Source of the DNA: Phoronis ovalis | Lineage: Eukaryota > Phoronida > Phoronidae | Reading direction: 5' to 3' | NCBI GenBank assembly: GCA_028565635.1 | Contig: JAOXYB010045304.1 | Span: 1 to 12,416, forward strand | Length of the DNA: 12,416 bases | In this document: piece by piece, positions 1 to 7,339 of the stretch | Position numbering within the stretch: the first letter of the stretch is position 1 | Layout: each line of letters opens with the position of its first letter | Position numbers and translations under genes: made by a program | The notes under the pieces: generated by a model | The model's input: the letters and a program-made list of their open reading frames with translations, nothing else | Told to the model about the DNA's origin: nothing | Database searches by the model: none

Positions 1-390
1 ATTATGACATAGCTTGAATGTTAAAGTTTTAGAAAACATCTCTTTTGAGTGAAAAAAATGTCATGCGGATTTTTCACGAATTTTTATTTAAACAGTGACG
101 AGGGTCCTACTTAGCCTAAAGGATAAGTTTCGATATATAGGAATACAGTATTTTAAACCTTAAACTAATAATTATATGAAATCTAACATTCGGATATCTT
201 TTTAAGGTAAGTTTTCTGCTTAGATCCTCGTAAATGAGGAACTGCTTATATTATGTTAACTAAAGATCTGGATTCTACTCAAGAAATTGTGGGATGTTTT
301 TTTTGAGAATAAATGTAAGCCTGCTTTTCTTTGTGGATAAAAATTAATTTTAAGGTTCGTCATCTAGCTATTAGGTAAAGGTTTATATGG
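1..390. other. AT-rich non-coding flank
   Basis: No open frame of useful length and no recognisable family. A strong donor-like string (AAG then GTAAGT) sits at about 205-212, but every frame just upstream of it hits a stop and no matching acceptor gives an open exon, so I do not call an exon. The stretch is probably intronic or intergenic. Confidence 0.5.
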
Positions 391-444
391 AGAGAATTTA
401 AGAATGGGAAATGTTTTGCCATTCATGTTTCATTGAATTTCTAG

Positions 445-473
445 CAAAGACTACAAAATATCTCTGAAATTAG
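445..473 (+). CDS. Candidate 29-nt microexon, copy 1 (unproven)
   Basis: This core sits between a TTTCTAG acceptor and a GTAAGAATG donor. In frame 0 it reads QRLQNISEI and ends with two bases of a split codon; one other frame is also open and the third has a stop. Four of its six differences from copy 2 fall at third codon positions of frame 0, a weak hint of coding. Its length is not a multiple of three, so including both copies would shift the frame and using one would not. No host gene is recognised and the core is very short, so it could equally be non-coding duplicated sequence. Confidence 0.3.
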
Positions 474-559
474 GTAAGAATGACTCCCGGGAGGAAGAGG
501 TTTTAGTATTAGATAATTTAAGAATGGGAAATGTTTTTCCATTTATGTTTTATTTATAG

Positions 560-588
560 GAAAGACTGTATAAAATGTCTGAAATTAG
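560..588 (+). CDS. Candidate 29-nt microexon, copy 2 (unproven)
   Basis: Second core of the tandem pair, between a TTTATAG acceptor and the same GTAAGAATG donor as copy 1. Frame 0 reads ERLYKMSEI, which keeps RL and SEI from copy 1 while changing the middle. The identical length, identical implied phase and identical donor fit alternative or mutually exclusive exons. Against this, the core is tiny, the flanks are also conserved, and no neighbouring exon of a known protein can be identified. Confidence 0.3.
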
Positions 589-712
589 GTAAGAATGGCT
601 CATGGGAGCTAGGAACTATCATTGAAAGTGACTGTATGTGCTAGTGTGTCATTGAGTGTTCTCCACGATCAAGCTCTGCGCCGCACACTTTTATATCAGC
701 ACCGCTGTTTTC

Positions 713-828
713 TTAAATATTGCTCATAATTAACATTTTATAGGAGCATATTCCAACAGGAAGTCTTTTTTTAAGTATTGTTCATAATCAACATTTTGTA
801 GGAGCATATTCCAACAGGAAGTATTTTA
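713..828 (+). repeat. Tandem duplication, 58-bp period, two copies
   Basis: Copies at 713-770 and 771-828 share most bases. The 19-base core after the TAG (744-762 and 802-820) is identical in both, and the differences lie in the flanks. Each core follows an acceptor-like ACATTTTATAG or ACATTTTGTAG and is followed by a weak donor-like GTCTTT or GTATTT. If the core is an exon and follows the 29-nt exon phase, it would read R-SIFQQE, and 29 plus 19 bases restore a whole number of codons. The donors are poor, so a simple tandem repeat is the safer reading. Confidence 0.75.
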
Positions 829-1295
829 CTAACAAAGCATTCCTTTTGAAGGTCAAGTTACAACCCACCAGGGTTTCTATTTATTAATTACCAGTACTTT
901 TTTACAAGCAATTCTACTTAAAATGACAAAGAAAACAATAATTTAACATTTTTTTGCTAATAAAATGTAATGAGCAATGACATAAATTTGATAACTATAT
1001 ATTTTTTAAATTTATTATTTTGCTTCATATTCATAATATGCAATTCCTTTTGCCCAAATAGTCAATTTAAGCAGCGAGATAGGATGTTTCTCAAAATCGT
1101 CCTGGCCTTGTTTTATTTAGTACGCTTTTAAGGCGTTAATTTTGTGCTCTAATTATCAATATGTGTATGATTGCATCTAAAACAATCTTTAAAGTCTGCT
1201 ATAGCTTACATTTCAGTAATATCTGTCATTTTTACTCAATCCTCCGTAATTTTTTTTGTTATTTATGATTATTAGTTTTTTTGTGATTGTCTTCA
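829..1295. other. AT-rich non-coding stretch
   Basis: Runs of A and T, stops in all frames, no repeat partner noticed elsewhere in the window and no supported gene. Probably intron or intergenic DNA. Confidence 0.5.
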
Positions 1296-1299
1296 AAAT

Positions 1300-1720
1300 A
1301 TTTTGGGCCCCAACAAACTGCCAGTGGGGGCATATATAATTTAAATGATGTCTGTACTTGTGTCCGTCCAAAGTTGTTACAAGAAAATGACTGGATATAT
1401 GTTATCTATTGCATGTATATGAGATTCATCATTCCAGTGTCATCAAAATTTGGCACTATGATGAGGCAGTATATAGTCGTAGTACATCAAATGATTTCTT
1501 GACTGGATCCAGTATGTTGTATTTGTTTTCTGAGTAGTTCATTTTTGTCTGTGTGATACCGTTACGGGAAAGCTGTGGATTTCTTTCGTATCTAGCATAT
1601 ATAAGAGGCACTGTAAGGGGGTATGATGCACCTTGAAAGATTTATTGATCGGATCCAATATAACCAACTTGTTTGTTTTCTGAGGTGACTGATTTATTGC
1701 ATACCTTGAAAACTAGGATA
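1300..1720 (+). repeat. Interspersed repeat, copy A (diverged)
   Basis: This block aligns with 3995-4325. Shared landmarks in order are a CCCC..CAACA start, a G-run followed by CATATA/CTTATA and ATAATTT, a TGTCYGTAYTTSTGTC stretch, GTCCGTCC or GTCCATCC, then an AAAATGACTGG segment. A second related subunit follows at about 1538-1613 (GTCTGTGTGATACCGTT, then GTGGATTTCTTTCGTATCTAGCA). An internal direct repeat of about 150 bp is visible where GATTTCTTGACTGGATCC and TTTGTTTTCTGAG recur as GATTTATTGATCGGATCC and TTTGTTTTCTGAG. No transposase is present, so it is presumably non-autonomous. The short ORF at 1287-1502 over it shows no protein character. Confidence 0.7.
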
Positions 1721-1740
1721 TAGAAAGTGGACTTTTCTAA

Positions 1741-2250
1741 GTCACGTTGCACGTTTGTGAAGACTGCTCTTCAAATGATCTCATTACCTTTGACATTAAT
1801 CTTCAAGGTTAGGCAAACTATGGGTAGAATAAAATAGCGGATATCCCATAAACTATGAAAGGTACTTTTGCAAGTTATATGTGGATGGGGAGCACCTTAT
1901 CTTTTCAGCACCCTGACTGATAAATATTTAGTGCATATTTACTAAAATCTAAATCATTGTGTTCAAAAGCATCAGTATATTGCTCAACATCGTGTGTTGT
2001 AACTGCTGCGTAATAATTCACTATGACTGCTTGTTGTAATCAGAATAATTACAAAAAGTTTACCATAACATTCCAGCACAAGAGCAAAACATGCACATTT
2101 TTATTGCACTTGTGTGCTTGGCAAGCGTATACGGAAATTCACAAATGATGTAATTCGCAGAAGAACTCATATACTGTATGGGCAAAATAGTGTTTAAATT
2201 ACAAATAAGATATCATGTAATGTTCTGTTGTGTTAAGTAGTGCTTTATCA
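1741..2250. other. Non-coding stretch
   Basis: No supported exon, RNA gene or clear repeat. A short segment at about 1889-1920 (GGGGAGCACC, then CAGCACCCTGACTGA) is more GC-rich than its surroundings and may be a repeat remnant. The rest is unremarkable AT-rich sequence. Confidence 0.45.
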
Positions 2251-2274
2251 AATCTGAATAAATCCATCCAAGCT

Positions 2275-2480
2275 CACAAGCTCATTTTTACACTATTGTA
2301 CATTTGTACATTACATTGAAGGTAGCTGGAAAATATAAACACGTTATTTTCTTACATTAAATGTATAAGATGAAGCACAGTCTGAATAAATCTATGCTTC
2401 ATCTTATACAAATGGCGTGTAATTTATGTTTTCTAGCTACCTTCAATGTAATGTACAATAGTTGTAAAAGTGAGCTTGTG
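2275..2480. mobile_element. Compact foldback (hairpin) element
   Basis: The left arm (2275-2377) and right arm (2395-2480) are near-perfect reverse complements around a loop of about 17 bases. Paired landmarks are CACAAGCTCA with TGAGCTTGTG, TACATTACATTGAAGGTAGC with GCTACCTTCAATGTAATGTA, and GTATAAGATGAAGCA with TGCTTCATCTTATAC. The left arm has two extra small insertions, of about 8 and 10 bases. There is no internal gene; the open frame at 2361-2570 crosses the right arm and looks accidental. This is typical of a foldback or MITE-like element, though no target-site duplication could be recognised. The word TCTGAATAAATC occurs both just outside the left arm (2253) and at the loop (2381), which may record how the hairpin arose. 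Confidence 0.85.
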
Positions 2481-2485
2481 GAAGT

Positions 2486-3340
2486 TAGCACCGTAGTAGT
2501 AAATTGGATTGTGTATCTAGCCTTCAGTGGCTACTTTTTAAAGATAAAAGTGCTTTGCAAAATGGATTGATTAATTTGTTTCATCATAAAGATAAATGTA
2601 TTTTGACTTTTACTTAAATGCTAGAAAGATCAGTTAATTATTACAAACTGCAAATGCAATTGGAAGAAATAGCATTTTGAAAAGAAATTGCGACAAAAAA
2701 TGCAGCTGAGTGCTACTGAGATTTCTAGGTGATCATATTTTCTGTTTGGTGTTAAGAAATGGAATTTTTGTTTAGCTATATAACTATTGCAAGAAGGTTA
2801 ATTGACTACGCCTAAAGTGTCTTTATTTTAGCTTAAACAACCCATTGGATTTCTTCATTATATTTTAGGTGAGGATGTGCCAGTGAGGGTAAACTTTTGG
2901 GCTTGTGAATTTAATATAGATACCATCATATACTAAAAATTTTAAAACATACCTCTATCCTAATATGTTGCAGATTTGGTTCCTGTGAGGTTTTAACTTG
3001 AAATATTTATTTTAATTTTCACAATACTGTTATTTGTTTTATGAGGTATTATATATGCTATATTCAATTTGTCCATGAAAAATTAGACCTATTCTATCCT
3101 GGACCGTCCCAAGGAATCTTTGCATAGATCACAAAAAGCATGACCCATGATGTACCATAGAAGCTGTAACAGGTACCCATTCCATAACAAAATTTGTTAC
3201 AAATTAAGCTATCCATATCCAAGGCTTAATGTTTATTTCTCTTTCTACTAAACTGTTCAAAACAGGCATTAATAAAGGATAAAGTTTTGATTTGCAACAA
3301 GTTATTGCTAAGTAAATTTAATTTAAATGTTTGGTTGTAT
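2486..3340. other. AT-rich non-coding stretch
   Basis: No supported gene. A good acceptor-like tract (TTTCTTCATTATATTTTAG) ends at 2868 and is followed 20 bases later by GTAAAC, but the 20-base core has no recognisable partner exon. I leave it uncalled. Confidence 0.45.
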
Positions 3341-3388
3341 TAAACATATTTTTTGTGCAAGACCACCCTATTTCTGCTATTAATGAAG

Positions 3389-3560
3389 AATTTGCAACTG
3401 GAAAATAGGGCTGGCAATTTGATATTTAAACTCAGTTGCAAATTTAGGGGGATGGAGGGCACATGCTCCCCTTCAGCACTATCTTTATGAAGCTCTGTGT
3501 GCTCCGAACAAAATTTGAATGACCCCCTTTGAGAAAATCCAGAATGTGCCATTGCATGGT
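3389..3560. repeat. Probable repeat remnant with a 12-bp inverted pair
   Basis: AATTTGCAACTG at 3389-3400 is the exact reverse complement of CAGTTGCAAATT at 3433-3444. The following segment has G- and C-runs (TTAGGGGGATGGAGGGCACA, then GACCCCC) quite unlike the AT-rich surroundings. Such G/C-run segments inside AT-rich DNA are usually decayed repeat fragments. The 70-codon open frame on the minus strand here has no domain character, so I do not call it a gene. Confidence 0.4.
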
Positions 3561-3980
3561 TATATTGCAGAAATCAATAAGTACTAGCTGTTCAATAACA
3601 TGTGCTTTTAATGGCCGCCAACTAACTCTCTAACTACTGAAGATACATAAGTACGTGATCATGATAGACCACAATAAACATTACCAATATAGTACAGTTG
3701 TACATCTCATAGCAATATTGTAAAGCTGTAGCTTACTCTACTACAGATCTGGAAAAGTTCCTAATTATGCACAACCCATTTTATTACATTTGATTAATAG
3801 TTATAATACAAACCAGTCCTATACTATCATGGATTATGTTATTTGTTGGCAAAAACAGTACCTGGATGTCAAACTACCAGTGCTATGTGACATCATAACT
3901 GCCAAGCTGGAAAAAACGAAAGTAAAATTTGTCCCGCATTAAAACCCAGATGGTAAATAATTTTTCAATAAAATTTTGCA
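3560..3980. other. Non-coding stretch
   Basis: AT-rich, stops in all frames, no supported exon or repeat structure. It ends at the start of the interspersed repeat copy B. Confidence 0.45.
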
Positions 3981-3994
3981 AAAAGTTTATATTT

Positions 3995-4325
3995 TCCCCT
4001 CAACAGACGTAGTCTGGGGGGCTTATAATTTGGATTCTGTCCGTATTTCTGTCTTTCCGTCCATCCGCAGTTAAGTTGTTTCACGAAAATGACTGGGTGG
4101 ATTTCTTTTGATATTTATTGGATACCCAAGCTACTACAGCGGATAAAGATGGTATACAAACTTAGATCTAATGTGGACGACTGTCAGCCATGTTTGATGT
4201 CCGTCTGGAACTGTTTCGTGAAAATGACCGGCTGGATTCATTCGTATTTAGCAGATACAAGGTTCCGAGTTGTGCAGTTCAACTGTCAATTTTGTAGGGA
4301 TCACACATGTTTTGTCAGTTGCTAA
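3995..4325 (+). repeat. Interspersed repeat, copy B, with internal duplication
   Basis: Homologous to 1300-1720. It begins CCCCTCAACAGACGTAGTC, has GGGGGGCTTATAATTTGG, a GTCCGTATTTCTGTCTTTCC stretch, and then TTGTTTCACGAAAATGACTG. The last segment recurs about 130 bp later as CTGTTTCGTGAAAATGACCG, so the element contains two related subunits (about 4059-4130 and 4199-4262). The open frame at 4089-4325 runs through these subunits and repeats MTGW, but that follows from the DNA repeat and I see no protein family. The G-run followed by GTCCGTCC words is a pattern I associate with dispersed repeats of marine invertebrates; that association is recollection, not a search. Confidence 0.72.
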
Positions 4326-4690
4326 GGAAGCAAGAATTTGGTCGAGCTTTCAGCGCAGATTCAAGATCTCGTTATAGTATTCTGTGCAAATTTTATAGCA
4401 AAATGGCAAAACGTTTTTTGTTTCTGGCATATACATCGGTAATATACAAATGTACATTTTACATTTCAAAATCTTAACAATTTCACCGAAAATTGTAACT
4501 GTACAGGTAACGTGACTGGTGGCTATGTCACTACTGTGACTTGTTGTAACTAGTTTGCATACAGTCCAACTAATTTTATTAATGTTACAAGCTAAAACCT
4601 TTCATTTTGAAATTATAGTAAATGTGTGTATATGGCTCATTTTTTGTATCATGTTCATCTCAGTTACATCTGGATATTTTGCCTAAAAAG
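4326..4690. other. Non-coding stretch
   Basis: No supported exon. A possible acceptor at 4503-4506 opens a 15-codon frame ending in TAG at 4551-4553 but is too short and isolated to call. The left part may be the decayed tail of repeat copy B. Confidence 0.4.
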
Positions 4691-4699
4691 CTTATCCAT

Positions 4700-4790
4700 T
4701 TGCCAATTTGATCAAAAAAACAGGGCGGCACATCCCTATGTAGCCTGACGCCCCGCCCCACCTTTAAACAGTGATATCTAGATGACCTTC
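4700..4790 (-). repeat. GC-rich repeat fragment sharing a word with the 8350-8732 element
   Basis: On the minus strand this segment contains GGCTACATAGGGATGTGCCG. The 12-base word GGGATGTGCCGC (here 4725-4736 reversed) is also present at 8392-8403 on the plus strand, inside the minisatellite element, with similar bases before it (GACTAC there, GGCTAC here). The local GC-rich run (GACGCCCCGCCCC) contrasts with the AT-rich surroundings. It is probably a fragment of a related repeat in the opposite orientation. The minus-strand open frame over it looks accidental. Confidence 0.5.
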
Positions 4791-4880
4791 CAGTTTCATT
4801 TGAACTTTCATGAATTTTAAAGGTTTTTAAAAAAATTATCACCGACTATGTTTGAACTTGTTGAAAACTGGAAAGAATGT

Positions 4881-4918
4881 AAAACTACCAGCTTATGCAA
4901 AAACTACCAGCTTATGCA
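4881..4918 (+). repeat. Exact 19-bp tandem repeat, two copies
   Basis: The 19-mer AAAACTACCAGCTTATGCA occurs at 4881-4899 and again, unchanged, at 4900-4918. The lack of differences suggests a recent slippage-type duplication. No coding context. Confidence 0.95.
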
Positions 4919-5346
4919 AATACTGTTTCAAGCAGTTAGCCCTGATTTTAATATTAATTAGTTTAACAAGCTGTGTTACATTTGCCTAAGTGTGATGTTT
5001 ACTCAGATTAATTTGAATAGTATCTGGTAATAAATTTAACTCCTTATTTATACAGAGTAACATGTAATAGGTTAGACTGGTCAATGTATTATATGTTGTG
5101 TCAGTCTTCATTAATACACATTTCTGATGTACATGTGTGATAGTTTGATATGATATTTAATTATTACCTTTTTGTTTTATTAATCTTGTGATAAAAGCAC
5201 TATAAATAAATAGGCTGTTTTCATACATTAACTTAAGATGAAGTTCATCCCAGTATTGTAATTGTTTCGTAATTGTATTTTATAATAAATAAAATTAATG
5301 CAGCTAGTAAAGTTATTTTACTTCTGTACTTTGAAAGCCTTAAAGT
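4919..5346. other. AT-rich non-coding stretch
   Basis: No supported exon. It contains AATAAA words, but there is no coding exon upstream to which they could belong. The region ends at the GC-rich inverted-repeat element. Confidence 0.45.
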
Positions 5347-5634
5347 TGCCCAGGGGGCCACTCCAATAAAATGTGGGTAATCATGCTCGTGTATGACCTC
5401 CACCCAAAACAAATAGGTGAGGAGATTCGAAAAATGGACTCCAAACAATTTGTGCCAAAATTGGTACCCGGCCTATTCAAGACATAAAACAATACCATAG
5501 CTAGTTTTGCTCGAAATTGATGATTCTCCTACTCTAAACGCTTTACGCTCTTAGTCCCTCAAATAAGCGCCCCTTTCACTTGTTTTTATTAATAATCATC
5601 ATTACCACAGTTTACATGAGTGGCCCCAGGGACA
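5347..5634. mobile_element. MITE-like element with terminal inverted repeats of about 38 bp
   Basis: The left end (about 5347-5386) reads GCCCAGGGGGCCACTC then TAAAATGTGGGTAATCATG. The right end (about 5595-5634), read on the minus strand, gives GTCCCTGGGGCCACTC then GTAAACTGTGGTAATGATG. The two ends match over most positions with a small gap. The roughly 290-bp length, GC-rich tips in AT-rich DNA and absence of any internal gene fit a non-autonomous DNA element. The internal word AATAAGCGCCCC near the right end is also GC-rich. No target-site duplication is obvious. The minus-strand open frame at 5245-5448 overlaps the left end and is taken as accidental. Confidence 0.7.
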
Positions 5635-5639
5635 ATTTG

Positions 5640-6143
5640 TCTTATTAATTTTTCCAAATATCAAAGGCCTTCAGTGAATCCTTTCCAAATATACAGGGAT
5701 ATTCTGCTCCCTGATGTTGATCTGTTACCTTTTTCTGTTTCTGGCAGAAATAGCTGAACAGGTTTGTGAGCCATTGCTGAACATTTATTGATTGATTGAT
5801 TTTATTTTGGTAAATAGTACAATACAACTAATAAATTACAATAAATAAGAGTGGTTTTCCATCACCAAGGATAACACAAAGTTAAAAACTTATTTCTCAT
5901 GTGGTCCCTGATTTTTACAGCTTTGACCACGATCTAGTAATTTATAATGGTGACAACTCAAATTAAGACTGATTGTAATATTACACCGATTGCTATAAAG
6001 GGAATTCCGTTACATCGCTCATTGTTGCAGCACTTCCATAATATGAACTAGCTTGTATAATTCCCACTATAAAACAAGTAGGGTTTAGCTACTGATTGAT
6101 AAGAACGCGTTTTTGCATTAATTGTTTTGAAATTAATTTTAGT
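5640..6143. other. Non-coding stretch with a short ATTG microsatellite
   Basis: Contains ATTGATTGATTGATT at about 5788. A strong acceptor-like tract (CCTTTTTCTGTTTCTGGCAG) ends at 5747 and is followed after 14 bases by GTTTGTGAG, but no exon can be supported there. The rest is AT-rich and unremarkable. Confidence 0.45.
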
Positions 6144-6223
6144 AAACAAATTTGAATTAAAATTGTTAGATATAGTTACCGTGAAACAAATTTGAATTAA
6201 AATTGTTAAATATAGTTACCGTG
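6144..6223 (+). repeat. 40-bp tandem repeat, two copies
   Basis: The 40-base unit beginning AAACAAATTTGAATTAAAAT occupies 6144-6183 and 6184-6223, with a single mismatch (TTAGATA versus TTAAATA). The near identity suggests recent duplication. It lies about 220 bp upstream of the exon starting at 6445. Confidence 0.95.
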
Positions 6224-6279
6224 GCTTTATATCTATAGAACCAAATTGTAATAAACCTGACTTTTACTGATAAGAAGTC

Positions 6280-6314
6280 CAACTAACTTAAAGTAATATA
6301 CAACTAACTTAAAG
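6280..6314 (+). repeat. Short direct repeat, 21-bp period
   Basis: CAACTAACTTAAAG at 6280 recurs at 6301, with AATAYA-like sequence after it. Two copies only. It lies in the presumed intron before the 6445 exon. Confidence 0.85.
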
Positions 6315-6444
6315 CAATACGTTTTATTTAAAAATACATTTCCGCTGTGTGTCAGGAAATATTTTTTATCTCTTCACAGCAGAACTGTTTTATAGGAGAT
6401 GACAAAAGCTTGCTTTTAGTATTCTATTGTTTGTCTGAATACAG

Positions 6445-6576
6445 GTACTACTGCACCACCAACTACTACTACAGAAATACCAACAACTAATACTATTATG
6501 GAAAGTACTCCGACTGAAAGTAACACTGCCTCATCTGGTAGTGGCATTACTCAGCCCACTACTACAACTGATGGAG
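6445..6576 (+). CDS. Ser/Thr-rich mucin-like exon (spliced form), phase 1-1
   Basis: The acceptor TTGTCTGAATACAG ends at 6444 and a GTAAAC donor follows at 6577. The exon is 132 nt and joins as a phase-1 block with a split Gly codon at each end. It encodes a Thr/Pro/Ser-rich peptide beginning TTAPPTTTTEIPTT and ending TQPTTTTDG, the composition of an O-glycosylated mucin-like stalk. A second GTAAAC donor lies 9 bases further on (6586), in the same phase, and would add Gly-Lys-Pro. Splicing at 6577 joins in frame to the next exon at 7340. The same exon can also be read through to a stop (separate entry). The upstream exons are not recognised in this window, so the N-terminus is unknown. Confidence 0.65.
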
Positions 6577-6740
6577 GTAAACCTGGTAAACCCATATTTG
6601 CTGTGTTAACCGCCTGCAGTTTCACCATTTCATTTATCTGTCATGGAGCTAATGAGCTGTCACTGCCACTGCTGAATTCTTGGCTGTATATGTTTTTTAT
6701 CCTCCTATCAACTATACTGATCTTTAGTTTTTTATATTAA
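6445..6740 (+). CDS. Read-through terminal exon: Thr-rich stalk plus hydrophobic C-terminal anchor
   Basis: From the acceptor at 6444 the frame stays open for 97 codons to TAA at 6738-6740. The first part is the Thr/Ser/Pro-rich stalk. After GGKPGKP come a hydrophobic stretch (FAVLTACSFTISFI), a short polar segment with small residues (CHGANE), and a strongly hydrophobic tail (LYMFFILLSTILIFSFLY) that runs to the stop with no charged residue after it. A hydrophobic tail at the very C-terminus preceded by small residues is the usual layout of a GPI-attachment signal; a plain tail-anchoring membrane helix is the alternative. An AATAAA lies about 150 bases downstream. I infer a cell-surface, mucin-like glycoprotein. 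This form requires that the donors at 6577 and 6586 are not used. Confidence 0.7.
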
Positions 6741-6930
6741 TGTTATAAAAATGATGAGGGATTGCATGCTTTTTCAACTTGCTTTAATGTAATTGATAAT
6801 TAGGAAGCTTTCACTTGGTGCTTTATAACTGGTTTCTTTTGCATTATATTGTATATTAGTATTTAACTTCATACTCATTCTTACTGTACATAAATAAAAT
6901 ATTAATGTTAATAATGTTTGTACTTCCTTT
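6741..6930 (+). other. Probable 3' UTR and cleavage region of the anchored form
   Basis: AT-rich, non-coding, immediately after the TAA stop. It contains the AATAAA signal listed separately and is followed by a GT/T-rich patch (TGTTTGTACTTCCTTTGTAC) of the kind found downstream of cleavage sites. Confidence 0.55.
6893..6898 (+). promoter_or_regulatory. Poly(A) signal AATAAA
   Basis: Canonical hexamer about 153 bases after the TAA stop of the hydrophobic-tail exon, with a GT/T-rich element about 18-30 bases downstream. AATAAA is common by chance in DNA this AT-rich; the position after a stop and the downstream patch are what support it. Confidence 0.55.
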
Positions 6931-7339
6931 GTACTCTTACATAACTTAAAGAAAAACAGTGGCTTTACAATATAGTGCTGTGAATTACAGTATACTCTTA
7001 GAATGAATTAAAAACAACTAATGTTTATTAATTAAAGTTACTAAAAGAAAAAACAATAATAATAATTACTATAAAGAAGTTTCAGTTGTTTAATGACTTG
7101 TATAAATCAGGGCTAGCTATCCATTACAATAGAACTTAGTTTTAACACAACTTAGTCATGGCCAAGTTATATATAAATTTTTTTCCAGATTTTATTAAAT
7201 TTGATTGTCATATATTTGATAAAAAATTTGAATTCAAAGCCTTTTGTGGGAATTGACCATGTTTTATCTTAATGATCATTTTGTCTAAAAATAGTATTTT
7301 TGTTAATGAATATCAGCAGTAAACAGCTTGATATTACAG
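6931..7339. other. Intron (long form) or intergenic gap
   Basis: AT-rich with an AATAATAATAATT run near 7053 and no open exon. If the exon at 6445 splices onward, this is the rest of the first intron; if the anchored form is the only one, it is the gap between two genes. Its end carries the acceptor for the 7340 exon. Confidence 0.5.

Larger units (their letters stand above)
391..608 (+). repeat. Tandem duplication, about 115-120 bp period, with splice-like borders
   Basis: Two similar blocks lie head to tail, 391-492 and 511-608. Each begins with a shared AATTTAAGAATGGGAAATG core and ends with an identical GAAATTAGGTAAGAATG string followed by CTC and GGGAG. Inside each block a pyrimidine-containing acceptor (CTAG at 441-444, ATAG at 556-559) is followed by 29 bases and then a good donor, GTAAGA. 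The blocks differ by scattered substitutions and a small gap just before the acceptor, so the duplication is not recent. It may be a plain segmental duplication or a duplicated microexon; the two exon-sized cores are listed separately. Confidence 0.8.

Noticed and set aside
2361-2570. 69-codon open frame
   Set aside because: It runs through the right arm of a foldback and shows no protein-like composition.
2869-2888. 20-nt core after a strong acceptor tract and before GTAAAC
   Set aside because: It starts in phase 1 and would end in phase 0, unlike the rest of the array, with no partner exon found.
3340-3552. 70-codon minus-strand frame
   Set aside because: It overlaps a G/C-run repeat remnant; no domain and no supporting exon borders.
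4089-4325. 78-codon open frame with repeated MTGW
   Set aside because: It follows the subunits of an interspersed DNA repeat, and copy A does not preserve the frame.
4507-4553. Possible terminal exon reading (G)NVTGGYVTTVTCCN then stop
   Set aside because: Phase 1 and Thr-bearing, so tempting, but only 15 codons, with a poor acceptor tract and no poly(A) signal clearly linked to it.
4660-4842. 60-codon minus-strand frame
   Set aside because: It lies over the GC-rich repeat fragment; no family resemblance.
5748-5761. 14-nt core after a very good pyrimidine tract and CAG, before GTTTGTGAG
   Set aside because: Too short to judge, and no in-frame partner exon is recognisable.
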